From assembly GCA_003117195.1 (NCBI GenBank), contig BDSI01000132.1, forward strand, positions 248,001-312,000: 64,000 nt of DNA, given 5' to 3'. The notes beneath the pieces were generated by a model. That model was not told where the DNA came from and did not search any database. It worked only from the letters and a program-made list of their open reading frames with translations. Origin of the DNA: Eudorina sp. 2006-703-Eu-15 (lineage: Eukaryota > Chlorophyta > Chlorophyceae > Chlamydomonadales > Volvocaceae). This document shows, piece after piece, positions 11,701 to 21,693 of the stretch; position 1 is the stretch's first letter; the number at the start of each line of letters is the position of its first letter. The translations under genes and the position numbers were made by a program.

Positions 11701-13411
11701 TGGGGCTGCCCGTCGCATGCGCGCCCTGAGACCTGCGCAGCCCTCATCTGAAGCCTGACCCCGCGAACCACATGTTCACCTCAAAAGCCATACCCGCTTG
11801 GGCCGGGTCCCGGCCCGCAGTACGTTGACCCCGGTCCGTCGCCCTCAACCCGTTCACAACCAACTAAACGAATCCGGTCGACCGGTCAACCGACAATTAC
11901 CCCTCCCCCCCGCCTCGGGCTGGGTGTGTCTGGGCTGTTTCTTTCTAACCCCCGCCTCTTTTTCAATTTAACCTCCGACCCGCCTGCCGCCCCACCCTGG
12001 GGTTCTCCTCGGTGTCGATGACCCTTAGGCAGGCCAGGTTGCTCATGGAGTAGGTGTGAGCCCGCCGCGAGGTCACCACGACCAGCCTGCAGTACGTTCC
12101 GTACATCGGGGTACGGGAGTACGGGTTGGGGTCGGGGGCTCCGGCGTGAGCCTGGGATATGGTCAATAAGCTGCGTGACCAAGGGGTGCAGCGCCGTCGC
12201 TTGTTATGACGCACGGCTTTCCCAAATCGCGACTTGATTCAGCGGTAAGCACGGCCCGTGAGTCGGACAGCGATACAAGGGACGAAACCTTACAGACACA
12301 GCAGGTCAGGCCGCAGCGGGCCGTCGCCGTACGACAGATACGACAGCCCGCGGCACAAAGATGGCGCTAGCCGATGTCCCGCATGTCTTGCGTGCCGTAC
12401 CGCTGCCTTACCTCTGTCGGTTCATCTTGACGGCCAGCACCGATGTCGGGTACGACAGCTCCTGGATGACCCGACTGGCGCTCGTGTTCACGATGGTGAG
12501 CTTGCGCGGCGTGAGGGCGGGCTGCTCCCCTGCGGGTGTGTGGGTGTGCGGGTGTGCGGGTGCGGGTACAGGTGGGGGTGCGGGTGTGCGGGTGCGGGTG
12601 TGCGGGTGCGGGTGCAGGTGGGGGTGCGGGTGTGCGGGTGCGTGTGCGTGTGCGTGTGCGGGTGTGCGGGTGCGTGTGCGGGTGTGCGTGTGCGTGTGCG
12701 TGTGCGTGTGCGTGTGCGTGTGCGTGTGCGTGTGCGTGTGCGTGTGCGTGTGCGTGCAGCAAACACACACAGGAAGGCACGAACGGGGCGAAACGGACGG
12801 AACTGGCGTAGGCATATGAGGGCAAGGCCACGTGAGAGGCAGCGCACCAGCAGGCAGCGGCACCGACGGCACCGACGGTGTCCCGGGGGACTCCGGGGAG
12901 GGGTTCGGGACATCCAGGGAGCCACTTGTCCCCTGCTGCGGGACGTGCGTAAACTGCTCGGACGGGGCGACCCACCGACCCACCGACCGACACACCTGCA
13001 CCCACGAAACCCAGGAGGCTTGTGCAGAAGAGCATCTCCACAATGCTGTGGGGGCGAGGCGGCGCCACGCGGGCAGGTTACGGACCCGGCGTGTCAGGGT
13101 TCTCTGACACGGTCGATGGCATCTTGCAATCGAGAAGGGGCGCACATGCTATCGTCGCCGTGCGGTGCCCGGGTGTCCGGTGACTGCAGCCGCTGATGAG
13201 GTGCGACGGGAGCGGTCATACAGCGTACAGGCGGACTACTGGGGAGATCCGTACAGTACCTGACAGCCCCGATGGTGTAACGGTAGCAGAGTTTGTGCGT
13301 GTCGACATTGTAGATATGAACGCCCTGATGACTTCCAATCGACACACAACTGCAATCCTGGTTGAAGCTGACGTGCAACACGCCGCTCTTGCTGCAAGTC
13401 GACAGTGCCAT
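8733..13411 (-). CDS. ATG18: ATG18/WIPI-family PROPPIN, complete, nine exons (copy A)
   Basis: A seven-bladed beta-propeller that binds PtdIns3P and PtdIns(3,5)P2 on autophagic and endosomal membranes. Exons (minus): 13411-13260, 13045-12996, 12529-12412, 12086-11996, 11255-11190, 10870-10793, 10354-10130, 9629-9540, 9245-8733; total 1,383 nt, 460 residues, every junction in phase. Family landmarks in order: LHVSFNQDCSCVSIG, SIVEMLFCTSLLGFVGAG, TIVNTSASRVIQELSYPTSV, VRIYDLSLEGGNVLSEVQAH, LAWNADGSLLATASAKGT, the phosphoinositide-binding FRRG in SHSFRRGST, RNIATIRLP, and a final blade ending near CNLDGEWSML. The last exon carries a long Ala/Gly/Pro-rich insertion where family members have the membrane-facing 6CD loop region. 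Introns 2, 5 and 6 each contain a satellite array. A further upstream exon cannot be excluded, but the ATG at 13411 fits the family N-terminus. Confidence 0.92.
10601..10782 (-). repeat. (GGGGGC)n-type satellite in ATG18 intron 6 (copy A)
   Basis: About 180 bases of CCCCGCC and CCCCCGC units on the + strand, that is (GGGGGC)n/(GGGGC)n on the transcribed-sense minus strand, directly after the exon 6 donor. The sense strand has G-quadruplex potential throughout. The matching array in copy B (33,223-33,527) is about 124 bases longer. The Pro-Arg and Pro-Ala reading frames through it are repeat translation, not genes. Confidence 0.95.
11131..11190 (-). repeat. (GGTGC)n pentamer array at the ATG18 exon 5 donor (copy A)
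   Basis: On the minus strand exon 5 ends ACCACG and the intron begins GTGCGGTGCGGTGCG, so the donor is the first unit of the pentamer array. The copy B array (33,877-33,956) is longer by a few units. Confidence 0.9.
12531..12756 (-). repeat. (GTGCGT)n/(GTGCGG)n satellite in ATG18 intron 2 (copy A)
   Basis: A GTGCGG-rich stretch graduates into a pure GTGCGT run. It lies in intron 2 and touches the exon 3 acceptor (CCGCAG on the minus strand). Copy B (35,296-35,479) has a shorter pure run. Confidence 0.93.
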
Positions 13412-14598
13412 GCTACAGCGGAGAGCGACAACTTCGCGACGCGGTCACCATCAAGCGAATAAATTACATCACACGGAAGTTTAAGAGCATTGTGGTGCGC
13501 CTTGTGACCTTGACATTGTCCACTTGATTTTGCTAAGTATAATTCCGTTAGGGTTTCGTCAGAATGGATGATTTCGCAAGCTGCATCAGGACTTTGAGGT
13601 CGATCTAACACTTCATGACACTTAGAATTACTGTATTAAGTCAATGTGCGGCCCACAGGCAAGGGCCCCGCCGCGCGGTCCGTACAGGCTCCCGCAGACT
13701 TGTTCCTGATAGTCATGTCACTGATAGCGCTGTTATCTGACCGAATGCTGTTTTTGCAACTTATGTACTGAACGTAAGTAACGTACGACATCCGAAACGT
13801 TGCGTCTGCGCCTGTACGGCGAGCGAGCGACTTAACGGCTGGTCCCCCTTGTAACATTGCTTCCGAAACGTTGCGGCGGCGCCGCGGCGGAATGATCCTG
13901 CACGCTATCCACTCACCATCTGAGGGAGTGTGTTGAGAACATAATGTGCGGGGGGGGCCGGGAGTCGAGTAACATGCGAATAGCAGGGCAGGGTTACGCC
14001 GTACGGTACCCAGGCCGCAGTCATCGGCTTTCGGAGATCGGCTCCTATCCTTTCAGGTTTTTGGGTTTCGGCGAAAGGACCGACGGACGGACGGACGGAC
14101 GGACGGACGTGAAGCAGTCTGCACATGACCCCAGCTGCTGCTGCTGCTGCTGGAGATAGAACCTGGTGCCCTTAATAGGCCCTGGAAAGACCTCTTGACT
14201 GGCGGTTGGAGACCAGAGGCCCCAGTATACGCCAGCGGCTCTCGTTGCGTTCATACCACGGCTGTGAATAATCACAGGCTGATATGAACAAGGTGTTGTC
14301 ACAGCGCCTACGTATGGGTGGACTGGGGAGGTATGCTGGAGTCTGGAGTAATACGTTGTTGCAGGACAGCTCGACGGCTGCTGCTCGAGCGCTGCAGGCA
14401 GATGGACGGCGCCGCTCGGCGCTCCCCTGTCCGAGAGGCGCAAGGGACATAACCTTGTACGGCCGTTTCGGACGTTTCGGATCGATCTTGCCGCGCGTCA
14501 CAATCCTTGGCAGCTCACTAATCACGGATCACCTCACGCCGCCCCCCGCCCTGTCCACCACGGCACCGCGACTCCCAACCGCCGCCGTACAGCTTCAA
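13412..14598. promoter_or_regulatory. Intergenic region between ATG18 (-) and a divergent + strand gene
   Basis: A moderately AT-rich block (13,440-13,760) next to the ATG18 start, then a poly-G tract near 13,949, a (GGAC)n run at about 14,080-14,108 and a (CTG)5 run at about 14,137-14,151. No supported coding sequence. The whole block lies inside the 1,626-bp unit that is triplicated in copy B. Confidence 0.5.
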
Positions 14599-16116
14599 AT
14601 GGCCCCAAAAAAGGCGACAGGTCCGCACGCATCACCCACACAACATGCATCCCACATCCCCGTTTCTCTCCCTCTCTCCCTCTCTCCCAAGCGGGAACAG
14701 CCCGCCTTCGCCGGCGTCCGCCTCTCCCGCTTCGTCGGCCGCGACTCCCACGTCAACGAGGCCTGCCAACGCAATGTCTTCACGGGCCCATTCCGCCGCC
14801 TCCGCCGTGTCGTCACCGATGTTGACAACTTCATCGCCAACCTCATCCTCTCGCTCGAGGCGCAGGGCTACCCACACCCACACCCCCAACACCCCACACC
14901 CACACCCCACCCCACACCCCACGCCCCCACCCCACCCACCCACCCGCCCCCGCCCCCCTACAAACCCCGCACCCTAACCCACACCCACACACCCCTCGCG
15001 TAGTTCCACCCAACGCCCCTCCTCCCGCCCCTCAGTCCTGACCGTTCCCACCCCCGCCCCGCCGGCTCTCCCACCACCCCTCCCCGTCACCGCCCTGCGC
15101 CCCACCGTCCCCCACCACCCGCCGCACCGCACGCGCACCCGCGCACCCGATCACAACCCCCTGTGCCCACGGCCTCTCATGCGTGAGGCCGCGCGCGCCC
15201 GGCCGGACTGGTGGGGAGCCGATCACCCCGGTCCGCCACCCGGCCCTCTCGCGTACCCCCCCCTCCCCCCCCCACCACTACCGCCACCGCCACCGGCCAT
15301 GCGCAGCTCACATGCTCCCTGACTGCGGCACTTACGTTGCTATGTTTGCCAACCCCTCCGCCCGACTGCGACGTCGCCCTTCCGTACACCCGTACACCCA
15401 TACATTCTTGCACGGCTATTTCCGTCTGCCGTTTCCCGGACCCACCCTCTTTCGCGCCGCGTCGCCGCCGGGGTTTGCGTGATCTTTTCTTCTTTCCCTC
15501 AAATATAACCTTTGCCTTTGCCTGCCACTTGTCTGCCCTTTGTTGAATGAATGAATGAATGAATGTTACAGCGGACCCCAACGGGATCATCGACAGCGGA
15601 CCCCAACGGGATCCCTTTGTTGCAACTCACATCTTCCGTTCGCCTCGCCGTCCATCCGCATTTCGTCCCATTTGCGCAGGTGAGTACTACATTCTCAATA
15701 ATTTGTGCTGTCTGGGGTGTGGTTCGTCTTAGTGCTGTCGCGCGTTGGTTGGTCCGAGATGGGTCCGGCGGCGACGCGGTCGCCCGAGGTAACGGCGAGC
15801 GCATAATTCAAGTATGTATGGTAAGTAACTTGGGTCGCGTATTGACTCCTGTGCCACGCATCGGTTCCCCAATCCTTACCCTCTCTCCCTTTCCGCTGCC
15901 CCGGTGGTCCGCCCCGTCCACAGTGCCCCTCCACGAGGACCCGCGCCGGCCTTGGAGATCCCAAGCCCGCTGCGCCTCCCCGGGCAGCTCCAGTTTCCCC
16001 CTCCGTATCCACAACCCCACAAGAAGGCCCGTCGGTGCATACCTCCGCGGGCCCCTGCCCCACTTCATCCCCACACGCCTGACCTCGTTCTGGGCTCGTT
16101 GTTCACGACGCAATAA
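14599..16116 (+). CDS. Unrecognised + strand gene, exon model incomplete (copy A)
   Basis: I do not recognise the family. The first exon candidate starts at ATG 14,599 (Met-Ala-Pro-Lys-Lys) and reads through about 14,868 with very strong third-position C usage, typical of volvocine coding sequence (FVGRDSHVNEACQRNVFTG, VVTDVDNFIANLILSLEAQG). It then enters a (CACACCC)n tract. Further evidence of a spliced gene on this strand: a consensus donor GCGCAG/GTGAGT near 15,678, another ATG/GTAAGT near 15,823, and a Pro-rich terminal exon ending LVLGSLFTTQ at TAA 16,114-16,116, containing KKARR. Intron boundaries between these pieces were not resolved. In copy B the first exon is present three times. 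Confidence 0.4.
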
Positions 16117-16972
16117 ACCCCTTCCCCCAAAAAATAGATAAACCTTCATCCTGGGACAGCTCCAACTAACGCCCAACTAACGCCGAACGAACTCGTGCAC
16201 GGCACCCCCACACCCCTCAGCCGTACAGGAGCTGCGGTGGGGTGTCGGTAGCTGCCGCGGCTGGGAGCTGGTAGTTGTACGGTGGGCCGGCTGGGAGCTG
16301 CCGAGCCTGGGGGCACGCACACAGGTCGTTGGCATGAGTCGGGTAGCTGTACGGCTGGGAGCTGGAAGTTGCGCGGGAGACCGGCTGCGAAGCGACATGA
16401 GTGCATAGGTGTACGGCGGAGGTCAGGGGGGGGGTAGGCTGGCGGTTGGCGTGGCGCACGAGTGGGAGCTGACAGTTGCATGTGGTGCCGGCTGGGAAGC
16501 TGCGTGTGAGCTGCGTGTAAACTCAGATGGGATGCATGGGGCTGCGCCTTTCCATGAGCTGCATCTGGGCTGCACACGGGATTCACACGGACTGCACTGT
16601 AACTGGCGCGGCGGGGCGGCGCCAGCCGTCCCCGCCGCGCTGGGAAGTGGCGTGTGGGATGTGATGGGATGTGATCCAGCCAGGTGAGGACATGGCCGCG
16701 TGCGGTGCACTGCGTGCACCGGTGCGGCGCGTCAGTCTTCCTCATCAGAGCTCACACGCTGCCGCGCAAGGGGGCTGCACTGAAACTGGCGCGGCGGGGG
16801 CGGCGCCGCGCTGTGGGGCGAAAGGAGCGACGCACAGAAACTCAAGGGAAACTCAGTCAAAACTCGGCTGAAACTCGGCTGAAACTCGGCTGAAACTCAG
16901 CTGAAACTCCGGAGTCGAACAATGGAGGCTTTTCTTAGTCTTTTTGCTCTTGTGAGTCATTAGCGACTAGCG
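16117..16972. other. Non-coding stretch with degenerate short repeats
   Basis: No supported gene. GCTGGGAGCTG-type motifs recur at 16,255-16,370 and 16,460-16,500. At 16,846-16,911 there is a short tandem array of GAAACTCGGCT units, with GAAACTC words recurring again near 17,095-17,120. Confidence 0.5.
16846..16911. repeat. Tandem GAAACTCGGCT array
   Basis: Four to five near-perfect 11-12 base units (GAAACTCGGCT, GAAACTCAGCT) just upstream, on the + strand, of the orphan chromodomain remnant. Confidence 0.85.
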
Positions 16973-17212
16973 TCAGTTCTTCATCGCCTTGCGAAGTGCG
17001 CGGTAAGCGTCGGAGCTAAGGTCCTCTTGCAGCTGAGCCGGGGGCAGCCATTCAGCCTTGGGAAATCCTTTAAATCTCACCAAAAACTGCGCAGAAACCC
17101 AGCCGAAACTCAGCCGAAACCTCTGCAGTTCATAGTGACGTGAATCAAGAACGCGGTGCTGCTGGCCGCGCCGCTGGGCGTGGCGCCGGTGGGTCGACAG
17201 CCCAGGAGCCAC
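16973..17212 (-). pseudogene. Orphan chromodomain remnant, probably chromovirus-derived (copy A)
   Basis: The minus-strand frame ends with a stretch like the C-terminal half of a chromodomain: QFLVRFKGFPKAEWLPPAQL, then a Leu/Ala/Arg-rich tail and a stop. That is the position where Ty3/gypsy chromoviruses carry their chromodomain after integrase. No integrase catalytic core is present nearby and the upstream part of the frame is not chromodomain-like, so I read it as a relic tail. A host chromodomain exon is the alternative. Repeated exactly in copy B at 42,955-43,194. Confidence 0.45.
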
Positions 17213-17239
17213 CGTTGCGCACTTTCTGAATGCGGCTGA

Positions 17240-17389
17240 ACCTCGGGCCTTCTATTCGTGGAGGCGCGCTGCAAGGCGGCAGCGGTGCTGCTGGGCCCCG
17301 ACGGCTGCTGCAAGTGTGGCACCAAGGCCGCCAGGTACAGGCATGGCATGTGTGGCGCGTGCTACGAGTGGGAGCGCCGGCGAAAGTAG
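17240..17389 (+). CDS. Terminal exon of an unrecognised zinc-ribbon-like protein (copy A)
   Basis: The open frame 17,240-17,389 (TAG at 17,387-17,389) encodes a Cys-rich segment: two Cys pairs, CCKC and CGAC, flanking Arg-Tyr-Arg-His-Gly-Met, followed by Tyr-Glu-Trp-Glu-Arg-Arg-Arg-Lys and the stop. C-x2-C...C-x2-C spacing next to a basic tail suggests a small zinc-binding module. The frame is closed by TGA at 17,237, so the exon must begin with a splice acceptor; the AG before GCG at about 17,263 is a candidate. No upstream exons were identified. Repeated in copy B. Confidence 0.35.
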   Translation, partial: TSGLLFVEARCKAAAVLLGPDGCCKCGTKAARYRHGMCGACYEWERRRK

Positions 17390-20150
17390 TGCGCAACTGT
17401 CTGCGTCTGAACTGCTGTCGTTATGAGTGCCCAAGGCACGAGGCACGTTTGCTGCCTCGGATGCAACATTGCCTCGACGGCATGGCTGTCCTGAGGGTGC
17501 GCAGATGCGATCTGGCTGCCATGCAAGCGAGCGGAGTAGTACTGGTGAAGCCACTGGGGCCTTGTTGCCCTCGCGCCCATTCACCCACTGCATGGTGCTC
17601 TATGCCACTTCCCACGCCTTGCCGGTGCTGGATTGGCAACTTGGCGGTGTTCACTTGTGTGTTGGCGCAGCCCGTGTTCTCCTTAGATGCGCAGGCCGCT
17701 TGCGTGCTGGACTCAGACTGAGCCGCGCTCAGCCATACAACCTGAATGAGTAGCCTGGCCACTGACCCAGCTTGCCACAGGCACGCGGCGAACATGCATG
17801 CCTATTGCGGCTGTTAGAGATGCTAAAGCGCTGCGGGGTAATGGGCTAGTGGTGATACCATTAAGTGCTGGTGGTCTGCGGACGGTGAGCTTGGGCTGGG
17901 ATGTGCTCCATGTTAGGTGTACGACCGTCGGACCATCTCGACTCCGTTTCAGCACGGCGCGGTTTGCCACGGCCTCTGCAACTGGATATTGGGCCAACTG
18001 GGTACTGTCCCGCTGTAGCCGGGACACGCTGACCGAAAAGGACTTGTATTTCCCACGACACTCGCGGAAGATTAGGCTAATGAGCCTAGAACACCGTTCC
18101 GCCCACACCCGCCAAGCATGCGCGTTACAACCTCCAGAGCCCTCCAGAGCCCTCCATAGCCCTCCATAGCCCTCCATAGCCGTGCAGATAGAGCCCTTCA
18201 GAGGCCTGTGCAGACCCGTCCAGAGGCTGAGCAGCTCTGAAACAGCTTGTGTCAGGAATGCCAGACCGCCCTCAATGCAGCAGGAAGCCACTTGCCAGGT
18301 CTGGCTGCCTGCGAAGCAGCTGCCGGAGGACATGAGCGGCTGAGCCCCGATGCCTACCGTAAATTCAATAAGGACTAGAAGGACGTGACATAAATTCTCA
18401 ACTCTGGGCACGCACACACGCAAGCATGGCGACAGGTCAAAATATTGCAGTGCTCGGCTGCGTTGTGCAAGGGGCTGACGCAACATGTGTATTGTTACAA
18501 GGTGGTGCGCACTTCTCGTGCCTCCTGCCTCGTGAAAACCTAAGGCCCGGGCCAGGGTAACCCTTATAACGCCTAACTAACCTTGGTTGTTCAGCTCTCT
18601 TGGCCGGCCCTCGCAAGGGGCACATTCCTGCTCCTAAGCAACGGGCGATCTGGATCGGCTCGACTATTACACGAACCAGCTGGTTACCGCCTCGCAGTTG
18701 CTGGCCCATCCAGCCAGGATCTACGCCAGCCGACGGGGCCTTCAACTTTGGGTTTGGAAATTTCTACCTGCGCCAGATGATCCCCACGTCTCCGACTGTC
18801 GCAACCTGGGTGTTTGGGCGCAACCTGACTGACACCCCAACACCGCAAACACAGCATTATTCAAGGCTGGTATGGACATGCTGCCCCAGAGCTCGTACTG
18901 CCCCGACAGGTTTAGGTATCCCAAGCGTGTCCAAAATGCTGCACTGCAGAATGCACCCCCAACCAGTTCATGCTCGAGTGGTACATGGAAAAGGGCATGG
19001 TGGCGAAGTCCCGAAGGGCAAAGAGAGTCCCGACCCGTATGAAGAGCACAGAGATTAGCAGGAGGCGCAACTAAAAGTGTTGCGTGCGCGGCTGACGTTA
19101 CTGTACCCAAGCGGCCGCGCTGTGTTGCTGGCACTAGTGCCGAGCATGTTTTATGACTCCTGACAACCAGTGGGCAGTACTCAGCGCTGGGCAGTACTCA
19201 GCGCCTGGCAGTACTCCGCGCCTCCCATCTTTGGATGAGTCCTACTTGATAACTTTCCCTTCCGCCATTGGCGACAGTGGACTTACCGAGACGCTGGAAT
19301 TCGCAGACCCAAACCCCATTGGCCGCCAGCTCTACCCGCACTTCAAGACGCGATGCATGACCCCTAGTGTGTGCTATAGCCTGGCTGGCATGAATTGATG
19401 AATATCAGGTGCTGGGTAGTAGCAGCGGGGGTGTACGGCAACTCGCCACGTTGAGTCGGTCGCTATCCTCGAATGCGTCCCAGCACTCCGCAGGCAAGCC
19501 GACCATGCGCCGCTCCGCGGCTGCGCGCGCCCAGGAGGCATGCAAGGTAAGCAACATCGCGCATTCCGTCTGTGGCGCGCTCCGCTCAGTCAGAATACAT
19601 AGTGTTTTTTAATTCTGACTCCGCTCCTGCCGGCCGGCCGGCTAAATCCCCCCTGCGCGCGCCGGGGCGTGTCGCGCGCTGAGCCGCTGACTGGCGGTCG
19701 AGTCTTGGAGACTGGCACCCCTGATCGCCTGTGTTTGCACGGCGCCCGCGCCTGGCGCTGTGTTGCGTTTGCGCAGGCTTCAACTCCACCTCCAACCTGT
19801 CTCCTTCCCGCGCAGCTTTCGTGCTGGGTGCTGCCTCGCCACCGACTGGCTGCGCCCGCGGGCACCGCCGCCGGCTGCAAGAGGACTACTGCGCAACAGG
19901 TGGGGCCGCTGCACCGGTAGGTAGATGGACAGGGCCTTGATGTCACGTGATGTTACGAACGGTCGAACACGTAGCTTGCTTGTGCACGAGCACGTGCGTG
20001 CGTGCGTGGTGAGCGTTGCCGGCCGCACACGCCACACAAGCACGCCCCGCGCAGCATGCCTGTACACCCATGCTTCACAGCCCAACTCACTTTGACCCCG
20101 CCCCTTCCTGCTGCCCTTTGCCGTCCACCGCCATCCTAACCGACTACCGG
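17390..20150. other. Mostly unassigned stretch with exon-like pieces and short repeats
   Basis: No complete gene model. Exon-like items: the Cys-rich frame at 18,916-19,074 (own entry); a frame near 19,225-19,395 encoding SAIGDSGLTETLEFADPNPI and ending in TGA; and a Ser-rich frame near 19,420-19,547 ending at a consensus donor (GCAAG/GTAAGC). Short tandem repeats: an 11-mer AGCCCTCCATA/AGCCCTCCAGA at 18,138-18,180 and a GGCAGTACTCAGCGC unit three times at 19,171-19,222. The long minus-strand frame at 17,713-18,486 has no recognisable domain. Confidence 0.4.
18916..19074 (+). CDS. Cys-rich terminal exon of an unrecognised protein (copy A)
   Basis: The open frame to TAA at 19,072-19,074 encodes CPKCCTAEC followed by TPNQFMLEWYMEKGMV and a strongly basic C-terminus (KSRRAKR, then Arg-Arg-Arg-Asn). 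The Cys cluster and basic tail suggest a nucleic-acid- or zinc-binding end of a protein. It opens right after TAG at 18,913, which could itself be a splice acceptor. No partner exons were joined with confidence. Repeated in copy B. Confidence 0.3.
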   Translation, partial: VSQACPKCCTAECTPNQFMLEWYMEKGMVAKSRRAKRVPTRMKSTEISRRRN

Positions 20151-20154
20151 TAAC

Positions 20155-20650
20155 GGCCACACATCCCCTTCTTATCCTGTAAAGGCCCTCTACGTACCGC
20201 TTCACATTGCCTACCAATGCCGTAAAACAGCACCCGTAACCCATCACATGTCACAAACAGAATTTTAGGTACTGACACGCATTTTCAGCATTATCAGCAA
20301 AGGTACAGGCTTTACAGGCGCTTAACGTACACGGACTAACTGGCCTTTAACCGCTTCGTCATCGGCCCTAATGCCCTAGTCTGTCAAATCGCTAACCGAC
20401 TACCCCCCTTCACTTCTGTCCCTGTGAAACCCCTTCACATACCGCTTTACGATTCCCAGCTATGCTGTAAATTAGCATTCGTACCCCTCTTAAATTCACA
20501 CAAACAAACTTAGGTACCGCAACGTGTTTACAAAGCAACGTGCAAGCTTTACAGGCACATTCAGGTAAGGACTTTGCTATCCCGCATGCATCTTTCTCGC
20601 GCACATTCAGGTAAGCGTGCCAAACTTAGCACTCGTACCCCTTCAATGTA
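20155..20650. repeat. Diverged tandem repeats of about 240 bp
   Basis: Successive blocks share CCTGTAAAGG/CCTGTGAAACC, TACCGCTT-AC, ATGC-GTAAA, ACCC--CACA, ACAAA-A-A-TTTAGGTAC and CAGGCTTTACAGGC/CAAGCTTTACAGGC in the same order. A shortened third block reads CACATTCAGGTAAG at 20,557 and again at 20,601. The units differ at many positions, so the array is old. It lies directly before the 168-bp minisatellite. Also in copy B. Confidence 0.6.
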
Positions 20651-20750
20651 ACATGGACCCTGCCCCGCCCACACACACCCTCGTCCTCCTCCCCGTGTCC
20701 TGGGCACCAAACAGGTCCGCACACGGGGTTTGTCCCAGTACTCCAAATGC

Positions 20751-21590
20751 ATGCCCCCCTCTCAGAAGCAGCGCCATGCAATTTCTTACCGCGTCTTCAT
20801 AGGAGCCAAGAAACTCGCCACTCAAGTTCTTGCACACCCGCACAGGCGCTGCTGCTCTATCACCCAGCCCCACCACCACGCGCACCACGCGCTGGGGCTA
20901 CCTCATCAGGCCAAGGGAGTGCCCGCCTCTCAGAAGCAGCGCCATGCAATTCGTTACCGCGTCTTCATAGGAGCCAAGAAACTCGCCACTCAAGTTCTTG
21001 CACACCCGCACAGGCGCTGCTGCTCTACCACCCAGCCCCACCACCACGCGCGCCGCGCGCCGGGGCTACCTCATCGGGCCGAGGGAGTGCCCGCCTCTCA
21101 GAAGCAGCGCCATGCAATTTCTTACCGCGTCTTCATAGGAGCCAAGAAACTCGCCACTCAAGTTCTTGCACACCCGCACAGGCGCTGCTGCTCTACCACC
21201 CAGCCCCACCACCACGCGCACCACGCGCCGGGGCTACCTCATCAGGCCAAGGGAGTGCCCGCCTCTCAGAAGCAGCGCCATGCAATTCGTTACCGCGTCT
21301 TCATAGGAGCCAAGAAACTCGCCACTCAAGTTCTTGCACACCCGCATAGGCGCTGCTGCTCTACCACCCAGCCCCACCACCACGCGCGCCGCGCGCCGGG
21401 GCTACCTCATCGGGCCGAGGGAGTGCCCGCCTCTCAGAAGCAGCGCCATGCAATTCGTTACCGCGTCTTCATAGGAGCCAAGAAACTCGCCACTCAAGTT
21501 CTTGCACACCCGCACAGGCGCTGCTGCTTTACCACCCAGCCCCACCACCACGCGCGCCGCGCACCGGGGCTACCTCATCGGGCAAAGCTG
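20751..21590. repeat. 168-bp minisatellite, five units (copy A)
   Basis: The word CAGAAGCAGCGCCATGCAATT recurs every 168 bases (near 20,762, 20,930, 21,098, 21,266 and 21,434). Because 168 is 56 codons, one + strand frame stays open through the whole array and yields a His/Arg-rich 56-residue repeat. The minus strand also gives, in each unit, an exon-like frame (KNLSGEFLGSYEDAV, then ALLLRGG) ending at a possible donor ATGAG/GTAGCC. I cannot tell which, if either, is translated. Units alternate between two subtypes (CAATTTCTTACC and CAATTCGTTACC), suggesting higher-order duplication. Confidence 0.95.
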
Positions 21591-21693
21591 TGAATTCCAT
21601 CACACGACCCGCCTCTCAGCAGCGGCGCATGCCAGGTTTACACCGCGTGATAAACATTATTCAGGTCTGCCAGGTGGTACGGACCACTCACGT

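Noticed and set aside
12488..13145. His-Thr, Arg-Thr and Val-Arg repeat open frames
   Set aside because: Produced by the GTGCGT satellite inside ATG18 intron 2; no codon bias and no conserved motif. Same at 35.2-35.9 kb.
14632..14943. Acidic minus-strand open frame opposite the + strand gene
   Set aside because: The third-position C bias belongs to the + strand frame; the minus frame is its mirror image.
17713..18486. 257-residue minus-strand frame
   Set aside because: No domain, contains translated 11-mer repeats, and shows no codon preference; kept only as a comment in the unassigned stretch.
20730..21593. CRISPR array, from regularly spaced repeats
   Set aside because: The whole 168-bp unit is repeated with no unique spacers, and the genome is eukaryotic.
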